DNA of 64,000 nt from Pomacea canaliculata (lineage: Eukaryota; Mollusca; Gastropoda; Architaenioglossa; Ampullariidae). The stretch covers positions 14,013,591-14,077,590 of the forward strand of contig NC_037590.1 of NCBI RefSeq assembly GCF_003073045.1, read 5' to 3'. Numbering within the stretch: the stretch's first letter is position 1; every line of letters starts with the position of its first letter. The translations under genes were made by a program, and so were the position numbers. The notes below the pieces were generated by a model, which was not told the DNA's origin, did not search any database, and saw only the letters and a list, made by a program, of their open reading frames with translations. Below, piece by piece: positions 11,976 to 23,043 of the stretch.

Positions 11976-14900
11976 ATGGATGACAAGCAAATCTACCAGA
12001 ATGCCTTTGACAGCGAGGTTACCATTAAGCCAATTAATCGCGAAGATCATGAGATGAACGGGTTATCAAACGGAAGGAATTACGAACCAAAACATGGACA
12101 TGGGCCGAAACATGGACACCACAAGGGTCCAAACGATGGACACAGCAATTCAGACAAGAGGTCGTTTCTACAGCGCAATGCTTTCTTCATCACACTGTTA
12201 CTTAACGGAATGATAGATGGTCTTGGCCATTCAGTGAAGAGTCAGTACAGATATCGCTTCTTTCACTCCAAGTACGCACACGACCTCCGCAAGTACAATG
12301 TGACCAAGGAGTGTGGTGTGGACCTGCTGCCTGAAGTCCAAGCAAGTATAAGTGTTTATATAGCTATGACAATAATATGCTTCAATCTCTTGCTTTGATT
12401 TTTAGTGCCCTGAAAAACAAGAAACCTTTCGTCCTTCGATTTGATAAGGCATAAATACCAACACGAACATAAATTAATTTTTATTTATGAGGTTCGCTTT
12501 TCTTTTATATTTATATCACTTGTCTGAAAACTGAACTTGTCTAACTGAGAGAATGCTCTTTGCGAGCTATGAGAGATACAGTGATACAGGTGATAACGAA
12601 GCGCTCCTAAGAAGATGTGGAGTTAAATAGCTAATTAATAATGTATATCATCTGGAGGTGACCGTTTAAAATATCTCTAACTTCGAAAATAGCAGTCTTT
12701 AATTTATGTATACGTGATCAAGTTTTATTGCTGTTTGGAACATTATTTATTCACATAGATGTAAATAAATTTTGCCTTATAACTGTCATTGAACAAAAGC
12801 TGATGAGTGCAATGAGTTGTAGATAATAAGACGAATGTACACTTACCTTGTATACGCACGACGTATTGCACACACACACACAACACTCGACTTGTAGGTG
12901 AATCGAATCGAAGAGGCTCAAGTTCAGAGCAATGTCACTGAGAGTCATAAAGAAGATGGCGGACGAAGACCGTTGTTTTTTCCCAGTTACTCTGGCCATT
13001 AGAGAAAAACGTGCTTTTCTTTTACATGACGTCTTTTTCTGCTTCAAGTGACGTGGAACAAATGACGCACACAAGATGTCAGACACAAGACACCAGTCGT
13101 ACACGAGACAATACGAGACCTGCCACAACTCATGACATAGATTTATGCCGGCAAAAGAGAGGAGCTGATGTTGGGGGTATCCAAATAGAAGACATGGAAG
13201 AGTTGTAAATTCTTGTAACACTTGAACAAGGTATGAACGGTTTTAGCATCAGAGAAACACCTTGTTCCTAGCACTTGTTGGATCTAAAGCTCTGGACACT
13301 CTTCAGGCACGTCCATGCTGCAGGTATCGTAAGTAAAGCCTTGAAATAGTAGAAGACTGAGCACACCATAATTCGTGAGATATGCAGTTGAGCGTTTTTT
13401 CTTCAGGTGACTTGTTGACGACTAAATACCGTGAAAGATGAAGGATCCCACAGCCAAAAAGGCAGCGAACGTAGAAGGACACGGTATTTCCAGAGCAGAA
13501 TTCAGAAATCCTAACATGCAGTTCTTATCTCCCCTGATGACTTAGTATCCATTTCTGTAGAGCAGGATGAGTTGAGGGTGGGATGGGATTTATTTCCATA
13601 GGAACAAGTGGGTCTTGAATCCCTGAGCTATTCCGTAATTAAGCGCGTTAATCCCTGGGCAAGATTATTATTATGACTATCTTTAGGCGACGTGTCTATT
13701 ATTAATCAACATTTTTAACATACACCGCAATAGTCACGAATATTCTGTTGTGTAGGAGATTGAGGATACCATCAGTCGTGAATCGGCTCAATGGAGTTTG
13801 TACAACGAATACGTCACGTTAGTCCCTCACATCCTGACCGCTCTGCTGATTGGCCTCAAGTCAGACCAGATGGGCCGTCGTTTTGTTTTCCTCTACCCTT
13901 TCTTTACAGCTTTGTGGACTACATTCTCATGGCTGTAATCATCCGGTAAGTATCCATAGACAGATATACACGTCCCTGTTTTGTGTCTCTGTATTATTTA
14001 AACAAAAATAATCGATCCCTTATGATAGACAAGCACTCAGCCTTCGTAACAAACTTCAACATCTGCAAGTAGAGAACCCCTCAAAAATGTGCAATATAAC
14101 GCCAGAACAGACTTAGCACATCTAACCAAGATACACAAGATAATCAAAAAAGTATCATTATATATGTAAGTATATATCAATAGACTCATGTTAACATGTC
14201 CTGCAAATGTTTTCTTGCTAGGTATCTTTAATGTTTTCCTGAGGGTAATATATGTTTACCTTGAATAATAGACAGTGGAAGTTATTAAACCAAAGTACTT
14301 TCCATTAAAATATTTTTTCTGGTGTCAAAATTATTTTCAGATTGAATCTTCACTTCGGTTACACGCTCATAGGCGACTTTATCAGGAGTGTATCCGGAGG
14401 AACAATAGGCATGCACTTGGCTGCCTACGCGATCATCTCAGACACACATGGAAAGAAGAAGGAACCGGCAGATGACAACAAAGTATCCGGGAGGGCAGCA
14501 AACTGCCAGAGAAAGCAAAAGAACAAGCTGATGACACCGAGGACGACTTCGACATGTCCAGAGAAAATCAGCGGACCTTCAAAATTGTCTCCTAAACGTG
14601 GCCCACAGTCTGTCGTCCAGCATCATCTCATTTGTCACCGGCTATGTCATCCAGTACGCTGGTTTCTTTTACACTCTCATTATTTCTCTTGGTCTTAAAT
14701 GTCTTCTTTTTGTTTTCGCATATGTCTTTATCACGGAGACAGGTCAGCAGAGGAAGAGTTCAGGATTTATCACTCCACTCAAGATCATCTTAAGGAGAAC
14801 GAGAAATCCCAGAAATCGTCGCTCTCTTTTCCTCGTCAACTTTGCCGTCGTGTTCACCGTCTTGTCCTTTGTCACTGAGGGCGAGGTGATGAAGACCTAC

Positions 14901-16560
14901 CAGATGAGTCCGCCGTTTTGCATGGACTCCGTGCAGCTGGGCTACTTGCACAGCGAGTCTCGTCTGAAGGGCATCTTGACCATTCCTGTCTTGTGGATGT
15001 GGCGACGACTGGGTTTGATGGAGTCGACCATCGCTGCTGTTGGCCTCTACGCTGACATCGCTTCGACTCTGATGTTGGCAACTATTCGGAAGATCTGGGT
15101 CTTTTTTGTAGGTGCGTGCCTGTGTGTGTGTGTATGTCCGCGCGCATATACCCGTAAAGGGTGATTAAAATTTTCCCAGCATTTACGTAATATGACCACT
15201 AATCTTCCACGGGTATTCAAACAATTACAAAAAGTTATCTAAAGCGAGGAAAATAAAAAACGAAACAAAACAAAAAACATTGAAGGTAGAAGCGAAGACT
15301 GTACATGGAGACTACTCTTGTGAAGGTTACAGCCGATGGGAAAGCTAGGACCACATGTTAATAAAGCATATCTGTGTACATACGTTACGTTAGGAATTTA
15401 GTCTCTTTCAGTACAATGTTTGTAGGCGAGTGTCCCAAAAAAGGAAAGAGGGATGTATGCATTTATGTAAATCGTTGGGTTTTTTTCCTTCTCTATTGTT
15501 GTTAGCTAAGCTCTTCAGTTTGTCGTATTTCTTTAATTTCAGCTCCCATTGTAGCCATTCCTGGATCGCTGTCATCATCCATGACAAAAGCCATCTCGTC
15601 ACGGCTGGTTGGCCGTCAAGCCTGGGCAAGTTGTATTTCTTAAGAAAATGCAGTTTTTAAATATAAAGTGTTGATTCTTTCACCATCAGCAACCCTTTAA
15701 ACCTTGCGTTCATCGTGTTTTATTAAAATTGTTGAAAGCATTTCTAGCACTTTAAAGACCACGTTAGAACGATCACATCATTTCTTTATTTGCATGTCTG
15801 CAGAAAAGAAATTAGTTTATATATATATATATATGTCTGTACAGTTTTTCATAGCTTAAAACAAAATTTAGAGATGATTTTTGTAACAATGTTTCTTAAA
15901 AGTAAAAAAGTAATTTTTGTTGACCTGTACTGTCTCTAGCATCTTCGTTTGCCGTGATGTTGGCCATTGACACTGTGTTTGCATTTGCCGGAGGACAGGC
16001 GGGTAACTACCTTTACCAAAATTTCTTGAAAACACTGCCGACTGCTCCCTTCTACCTGGCCGCTGCCACCCTAGCAGTGTCTGCAGCCATGTACTCGTAA
16101 GTACAGTCTTTGTCTTATAGTCTTTACTGTCGTCATTGCTTACAACAGTCGTGTATAGCTTCTATTGAAACTTATGGTTTTTGGAAGTAGGGGCATTTTC
16201 CCTGATATACTTTAGAATATTTGTATATTTGTGCGTATTTATTATATTTCTGCTTTTATTTAAGTAACTCTCACTAGGTGTACAAATATTAGTTATCTCC
16301 CTTTAACAATTTAAAGTCAATAAACAATTTTACGTACACGAGTGCCTTTGGATATGAGAACTATTTGTGCAGCCAAGCCCTTAATAATCAGGTACTGCTC
16401 GAAAATCTGTTAGTGTGCAATTCTGAAAGCCTTTTTGTTAATAAATTTCATTGACAGATTTTTTTAAAAAATCATTCGTTTTTTTTTGTCCAGACTTGAA
16501 ACCATTTTACAGCACGCATACGCCAAGACAGACTCACGCAAAGCTGAGCTACATGCATAA
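11976..16560 (+). CDS. Gene 2: SLC46-like MFS transporter, closest paralogue of gene 1, with four frame breaks
   Basis: Same family and architecture as gene 1. Exons: 11976-12341, 13756-13945, 14341-15111, 15543-15625, 15940-16096, 16494-16560, about 545 residues if frame is kept. The ATG that starts gene 1 is not preserved, so the start is placed at MDDKQIYQNAFDSEV. The His-rich region is short (12087-12146). Exon 2 is 190 bp instead of 191 (one T missing near 13912). Exon 3 has one base missing near 14490 and one near 14589. Exon 4 is 83 bp instead of 84 (one C missing near 15621). Intron 1 begins GCAAGT, and intron 4 also begins GCAAGT where gene 1 has GTAAGT. It carries the most lesions of the cluster, so it is the best pseudogene candidate, but all AG acceptors are intact. 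Confidence 0.8.
12087..12146 (+). repeat. Contracted His-repeat minisatellite of gene 2
   Basis: It comprises one full 24-bp unit (12105-12128) flanked by two 18-bp partial units. Compared with gene 1, three full units (72 bp) are absent and the frame is preserved. Confidence 0.85.
12340..12347 (+). other. GC 5' splice site of gene 2 intron 1
   Basis: Exon 1 ends with CAA at 12341 and the intron begins GCAAGT, as in gene 1. The next exon begins GAGATTGAG at 13756 in phase 0. Confidence 0.8.
12825..13140. mobile_element. About 315-bp insertion in gene 2 intron 1 relative to gene 1
   Basis: Genes 1 and 2 share AATGAGTTGTAGA and then TTTATGCCG, but in gene 2 about 315 bp separate them. The inserted DNA holds a CA run (12872-12882) and a frame starting GAAGATGGCGGACGAAG near 12955 that stays open for about 30 codons. 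No inverted ends are obvious. It could be a short retroposon or a captured first exon; I do not recognise it. Confidence 0.4.
15624..15631 (+). other. GC 5' splice site of gene 2 intron 4
   Basis: After CTGG at 15622-15625 the intron begins GCAAGT, where gene 1 has GTAAGT after the same bases. One C of the preceding run is also missing. Either this is a second GC border in one gene or a decayed site. Confidence 0.6.
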
Positions 16561-17112
16561 CCACAAGGTTCCACTGCCTAAAGAAAAACATAATAATTGT
16601 TTCTTATTTAAACGGGGAGAGAGATATACTGCCATAGTTATCCTGCTTATTAAGGTGCTAGACAAGCATTTATGTTAAGCGAGCATTTATCACAATATAT
16701 GTATATGCTAAACAAGGCTTGAATATATATACATGTTTCCTCTATATTAATGTACTAGAAAATAAAAAAATTATTGTGAGCAATGTAAATGTCCATTTTG
16801 TGCACTTGCGATTTCTTAATCGTGCCAAATATGTGAAATGAGCTAATCTTATAAGTTCTTTGCATTTAAAATACGTCATTGCATTTAAAATTTCAACAAA
16901 ACAAATTCTTGAGAGTATTTTTCATGCTATTTTTAAACAGGTATTTTGTTATCGTTTTTAAAATACAGGAAAGACTAAGAATTCAGAAAAATGTTTCCGC
17001 TTTTGCGGGTGTGCTTTGTCCTGCCAACGTATAAAGGAGGTTTGTGATTATGCAATCATAAGTTGTGAACGTGGAACAATTTGGAGATTATGTTACGCAT
17101 ATTTGGGCTTCA

Positions 17113-17125
17113 AATAAAGAATAAA
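17113..17125 (+). terminator. Poly(A) signals of gene 2
   Basis: Two overlapping-type AATAAA hexamers lie at 17113-17118 and 17120-17125, with GT-rich DNA 25-35 bp downstream (GTTCGTGTGTGTG). The homologous site after gene 1 (about 9810) reads GATAAA. The predicted 3' UTR is about 560 bp. Confidence 0.5.
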
Positions 17126-18502
17126 ATATTCAATGAATGCTTTGATTTGTTCGTGTGTGTGATTCTGGTGTCTACGATACAAACAGCACTCCTTTTCGCA
17201 GCATTTTGCGTGTGAACGCTTGTGTGTCTCCCTTGAGAATATAATCTGTTTGTTCGTCTAAAAGACAACCTCAACAAAAAAATGTGGGTGTGGGTGGTTA
17301 GGGTATAACTAGTGGACTTACTCCTCTTAGAAACAACAAGAATCCACATCCTTTGGAAGTGTTTTTTCTGGTTAACTTTCTGCATGTCTACCTCATTTTC
17401 TTTAACGTCCCTGTCAACTATAAACTCTGACCTGACCTCTTCAAGGTTTATTTTATCTACATGAACGCATCAAGTAGACGCAAGATAATTGTTGACCTTC
17501 CAACCCCTTAACAACGGATGAGGAGTGATGTCTGTGTGTGCGAAACGCCTTAAGGTGCACGTCAGTCATCGCTATCGACATCAGCAAGAGCATCAACACT
17601 GCGTGTGACTCAGCGAAAAGATTTATCATCTTTCTAGGTACCAACAGACTTTTACTGAGTCCTCGGTTAGTGGAACTGGGGACAAAGCACGAAAATAAGT
17701 CTATCATTCATTTCAAGAATGGATACAAATTGAAATCTTTACTTCTTCAGTATAAAAATGTCACTTTTCGTTTCCTTGACGTTTTCTTTTTTAACACTTT
17801 GGCCAGAAACTATTACATACACATAAAAATTACATACACATATACACATAATCTACAAAGAGTCTTTCTTCCTAGACAGAAGTGACGACGACAACGATGA
17901 TGATGATGTCTTACAGCCGATAATCGGAAGGACTGCCAGTCAATACCTTAACCTAACTCACCTCCGTGATTCAGACGCACATGAACCGCGAATAATTTGA
18001 CACATTTATTTATTTATTTTTTTTTTGTGTTATAAATTGTACAAGTGGTAAAACATTAGTCGGAATGTGTCTTTAAGCTCTTCATACAACTATTAACATT
18101 AATTATTTTTTGCCAATGATCAGTTCTCGCAAATGGGGTTTTTCCCCTGTGTTTTTACATAAAACGTGTGTTTTTTTATTTCTTAAGCCTTGTGTGTGAG
18201 GAAAGATAATAAAGGGTCATGGAGGCATATGATCCTGTACAGTTACAGCAGATGATCATGCACTGATAGCTTCATATCTTCAAGGGTTGTACATCTTTCC
18301 ACTTGCATCTATGAATCTCAAGGACAGGCACGTGAAAATATGTGACAGCTGCATCGAGGCTAGGTTTGAATTTGCAAACGTTTGCTATTGCTATTCTGTA
18401 GTCGAGAACACTGTCCATAAAATGTCTTGACAAACCAACAACGCGTATTTGTGAATGTAAATAGAAAATGTTCAATCAGTTAAGCCTTTTTACCCAAAGA
18501 TA

Positions 18503-18522
18503 CTACTACTACTACTACTACT

Positions 18523-18562
<40 letters not shown>

Positions 18563-18583
18563 GCAGCAACAGCAACAACAACA
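18503..18583. repeat. Triplet microsatellite (ACT)n(AAC)n
   Basis: A run of ACT triplets is followed by AAC triplets with CAG interruptions, in intergenic DNA. Confidence 0.9.
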
Positions 18584-19397
18584 CGTAACTTAAGTAGGGC
18601 GCTGCCACAACATTCGGGTTATTATTTTTTGAAGCATTAATCAATTGTATAAACAACACAAAGCCACAATTTTACATCTTATGCCACAGTGAGAGCTACA
18701 GGTAATATGGAACAGCAGCTCGGTTGAACTCCAAAACTTTTAGTGCATTAACTTTTTTCTTTACTTCCCACCATGTCTACAATGCATTTTTGGTTTACCT
18801 GTTCAGTGTTAATTTTTGCATGTTCTTCCCATCAATAATATTTTAATATTTAATATTTTATATGTTTATTATTAGTTAAAGATAGCTTGTAGTTAACGTC
18901 TCTCTCTCGGCGTTTTCTGTGTTCATATTTTGTTCTCTGTCCAGAAGGTAGTTGCTGTTCAAGACCACTTCAATGGTACAGAAAATTGTTCGTACAGATA
19001 GTGTGATTCAGAGCACACATTTTAGTATAGTTTAGTCCTTTTGCACTGCATCACCTGTGACCATGAGAGATAGCATTTGAGTTGGGTGGGGTTGTTCAGA
19101 GTGACATCGCACACGACGATTTTCTTTTTAAAATATGTGTTATATAATAATGCCATTCAGCATGCTGTAGTCATTATACTAGTGCTCCAGCAAGAAGGTT
19201 CCTAAATATTGTGAAATAAGACTTTCAGACGGGTGGAACATTATTATACATAAGAACTTTACATGACGGGCTACTTGTGATCAAAGACAAAAATAATTTC
19301 TTTTATCAGTTGTAACCATAGAAGCGGTTTCGAATTGACCACGGTGAACTATTCAATCCTTGTCAACACAAAGTGCCACACCCAGAAATTTCTAATA

Positions 19398-22300
19398 ATG
19401 GAAAAGGCTGGGAATAACGTTGATACCTTTACAACAAAGAAACAATTCAGTTACGGAAATTATGCGAATCACTGGACACCAAGTCTTTCAAAGAATACAA
19501 CTCGCCCTAGCCCGGACTATGTACGGCATGATCAGTCAAAGAATGAACACCAAGCGTGAGCTAAAGAATGGACATGATCATGGTCATCACAACAGATCAT
19601 TCCTGCAGAAAAACGCATTCTTCATCACAATGCTGCTGAACAGCATGATAGATAATCTGGGCAATACTGCAAGGACACAGTACCGCTACGAGTTCTTTGA
19701 GTCCCAGTTCGCCCACGAGCTTCAAGAGTTCAACGTGTCCACGGAGTGTTCGGAAAGCCGTCATCCCGAAGTCAACGCAAGTAGAAGTGTTTATGTGATC
19801 ATGGCCAATCTTTAACACCATTTATTCAGCCCACAGTTTGTACTAGAAACCTTAGTAGTGAGTATAGACATTATAGAAACATTTGGACGACTTCGTCTAC
19901 AAAATCGAAGCACGACTTCAGTTTTAGTATGATGTTCCTTCCGCATGTAAACGTACTTGTCTTTTTTTTTAGTCTGAAATCTGAAGATTTTGTTGGGTCT
20001 GGGAGTGGTGACAGTAATAGGTTTGGTAGAAAACTTAGGATCGTCATGGAAAAGCTGTCCCTAGTGTACATTTTTGTCTATCTTTTAAATTTCTGACTTC
20101 CAAGCGTTTGCGTTAATGGTAATGTTCATGTTTAGTGAGGTTTGACCGATCCTTGAATTTTCTGCCTTCTCACTTTACTCTATGATGGTTTAGTCGGCAT
20201 CATCATGGGATAATCCTTACAAATTTTTGTATTGTGCTTACCTAATGTTTTAAAAAAAAAATGCAACGTATGTATTCGGTGTCATTTGATAAGCCATTGC
20301 AAAGGCCACACGGAAATACGGAATATTTCTGATCAGATGCAAAGGTAAAAGAGACCAGTACCTCATCCTGTTACGATGAGTCCTTTGTTCCTTAACCAAA
20401 GTTAATCTTTGGGAAACATATTCGTAGTCATACAGACGTTCTTAATGAGAGCATAATCATGAACATCTTTAGGTTACATGACTATGGACATCAACATCTT
20501 CTGCAGGAGATTGAGAATACCATCAGTCGTGAGACGGCTCAGTGGGCCTTATACAGCGATTACGTCACCATTGTACCTCAAATCTTGACAGCTTTGGTAA
20601 TGGGCCTCAAATCGGACCAGATTGGTCGTCGCTTTGTCTTCCTCTACCCTATCTTCACATCTTTTGTGGACTTCAGTATCTTAGCTGTAACCATCGAGTG
20701 AGTACACTTCGTGAGATTTACTTCCCCACAATCAGCAAATTGAAAGTGTTTGTGTTTATTATTGAAAAAATCTTCAGGTTCAGATTTAGAAGATGCAACT
20801 ATTAGGTTAGTCGCTTTATACCCGCTGAATAATACATGTGGGTTGTCAAACAAGATTTCGCGGATAAGGCATTTCAGTCATTATTTGCGGGTAGCAGATT
20901 TACCCATATGGGAATGCTAAGCAAACTGGAGAAAATATGTTTCATAAATATGAACAAAATCAGTAGCTACCAACGGTAGGGGACAAAGTTCATTGACCAA
21001 CCAATCAGTATTTAAAGCTGTTCTTACATCATTTTGAAATATAACAATCTTTCTTTTAGAGCATGCAGCACATTTTGTTTGCCACTGAAATCTTTTTCAG
21101 GCTGAAACTGCACTTTGGCTTGACACTCGTAGGTGACTTCATGAAAGCTTGTCGGGAGGAGCATCAGCCATGCATTTTGCTGCTTATGCTATCATCTCCG
21201 ACACACACGGAAAGAAAAGAGAAGAGGATGGGACAGCAAAAAGCCTGACGAGACCAGCAAAATACTTGATAAGCATGGAAAAGAAGATGATGATTAGCGA
21301 CAACGACCTGGACGTGACTCGCGAGAAACAACGAACCTTCAAAATAGTTCTCCTTCATATTGGAAATGAATTGGCTTCCGGTTTAGTCTTGTTTGTTACT
21401 GGCTACGTCATCGAGAGTGCTGGCTTCTTCTACACCGCGTGCATCACCCTCGGGCTAAAGTTTCTTCTTTTCATTTTCGCTTTCGTCTTCATTACTGAAA
21501 CAGGTGAGCAGAAGAAGAGTCCAGGCTTCATCGCGCCTCTCAGAACACTCTTGGAGACCACGAAGAATCCTAGAAATTTCTGCACCCTTCTCCTCGTCAA
21601 TATGGCGATCGTGTTCCTGGTCGTGTCGCGGATTGCCGAAAAGGACGTCATGACGATCTACCAGATGAGTCCACCGTTTTGTATGGACTCCGTGCATCTG
21701 GGCTACCTGTCCAGCGAGACTCGTCTCAAAGGCATCTTCGCCATTCCTGTCCTGTGGCTGCAGCGACGACTGCACTTCATGGAGTCCACCATCGCTGCTG
21801 TGGGGATGTACTCTGACGCCGCTTCAAACTTTGTGCTAGCAATTATTCGTCAAAGCTGGGTCTTTTTTGTAGGTATGTGCTCTAAACTTGGGATGTTTAG
21901 CTTGAATGTGTGTTTATTTTGTGTGTGTGTGTGTGCGTGCAATGTGCGAATGTCTGTGCTTGTGTAGTATCTTAGCAGCAGTTCCTGTTAGTTTTCATGT
22001 TTCATTTATCTCTTTTACGTTTCAAATTAGCGTTTATAATGCTTTCTGGACATCGTAAGATCCTTGGTCCTTGTGTTTCCTTTCATATATTCTTATGGAC
22101 ATTTAAATCACCAGGTTTATTTTTTTCAGTCCCTATTGTAGCTATTCCTGGTGCGCTGTCATCATCAATGACAAAGGCCATAACGACACGGCTGGTGGGA
22201 CGTCAAGCACTCGGTAAAGTTCGATCAAAAAACAAAACTAAAATAAGAAAACAAAAAGCAATTTGCAGTTGTAAATGAATTTTTTAAGAACTCTCATTGT

Positions 22301-23043
22301 ATTATTGTTTTTCTATTTTTATTTATTTTTTTTGTTCTATCAAGAACATCACATTTTTTCTCATGTTATCGAAACATTAATAAATATATGTAGAACTCTT
22401 GTCTGCAGATAAAATCAAACTTAAGTAATGCAGATCACATTTGGGAAGTATGTTTATTTCGCACTTGCAGGTTGATGGAAAAATACAATTTAAAAATCAT
22501 ATCGGGTTCATTATTTCATATTTCAAAGATTTACCAAAATTTGACAAAGGCGTCTTTAACTACATTTTTGGAATTTTATTATTACTGATAACATCTAACT
22601 GTTTTCACAAACTAAACTTTTTTTTTTTGTTTTTGACTTTTGTTTTGTGTGTGTGTGTGGGGGGGACCGTGAGTAGCGTCCACGTTTGCCTTGATACTGG
22701 TTGTTGAAGAACTGTTTTCATTTGGAGGAGCACAGGCTGGAAACTACCTTTACCAACATTTTGTAGACACTCTGCCAACAGCACCCTTCTACCTAGCATC
22801 ATCTACGTTTGTAGTATCAGCAGTCTTGTACACGTAAGTGCATACCTTGTTACAAATCTTATTGAAATCATCGTCTTCATGAAAGCTACCATTCTTTTTG
22901 AACAGATTTTAACATTTACAATAGACTTACTGGTGTCGCATTCTTTGTGCAGAGCCGAAACCATGTTGCAGCGCAGGTATGTGACGACAGACGCTCAAAG
23001 GGAAGTAAATGTGGTTCCAGCCCTAAAACAAAATAATACCTGA
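19398..23043 (+). CDS. Gene 3: SLC46-like MFS transporter, divergent + strand copy
   Basis: Exons: 19398-19776, 20507-20697, 21101-21872, 22130-22213, 22677-22833, 22953-23043. From exon 2 on the family pattern is clear: SDQIGRR, SDTHGKK, SREKQRTFK-like (TREKQRTFK), YQMSPPFC, and an end exon of 30 codons. The N-terminus is uncertain. The frame starting MEKAGNNVDT at 19398 is hydrophilic like its paralogues but stops at 19557. The frame joining exon 2 is open from ATG 19462 and contains NGHDHGHHN. Either an indel lies near 19550 or translation starts at 19462. Exon 3 lacks one A in the run at 21144, which breaks MK-SLSGG. Intron 1 begins GCAAGT after codon AAC. The exon 5 acceptor follows a GT repeat and seven G, an unusual context. 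Confidence 0.8.
19775..19782 (+). other. GC 5' splice site of gene 3 intron 1
   Basis: Exon 1 ends with AAC at 19776 and the intron begins GCAAGT. Exon 2 begins GAGATTGAG at 20507 in phase 0. Confidence 0.8.
22649..22676 (+). repeat. GT repeat and G run directly before gene 3 exon 5
   Basis: A (GT)n tract and seven G replace the usual pyrimidine tract just before the acceptor GAGTAG at 22671-22676. The T-rich stretch is about 40 bp further upstream. Confidence 0.8.

Larger units (their letters stand above)
16561..19397. other. Intergenic DNA between genes 2 and 3
   Basis: The first 600 bp are the gene 2 3' flank with a poly(A) signal near 17113. No further exon is recognised. A triplet microsatellite lies at 18503-18583. 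Near 18957 the short stretch CAAGACCACTTCAATGGTAC resembles the conserved CAAGGACCACTTCACCGGCA upstream of genes 1 and 2, so part of the ancestral promoter region persists. Confidence 0.5.

Noticed and set aside
12751-13221. 156-codon antisense frame in gene 2 intron 1, similar in part to 5724-5933 in gene 1
   Set aside because: Similarity is what recent duplication predicts. Part of the frame runs through a 315-bp insertion absent from gene 1, and it has no recognisable domain.
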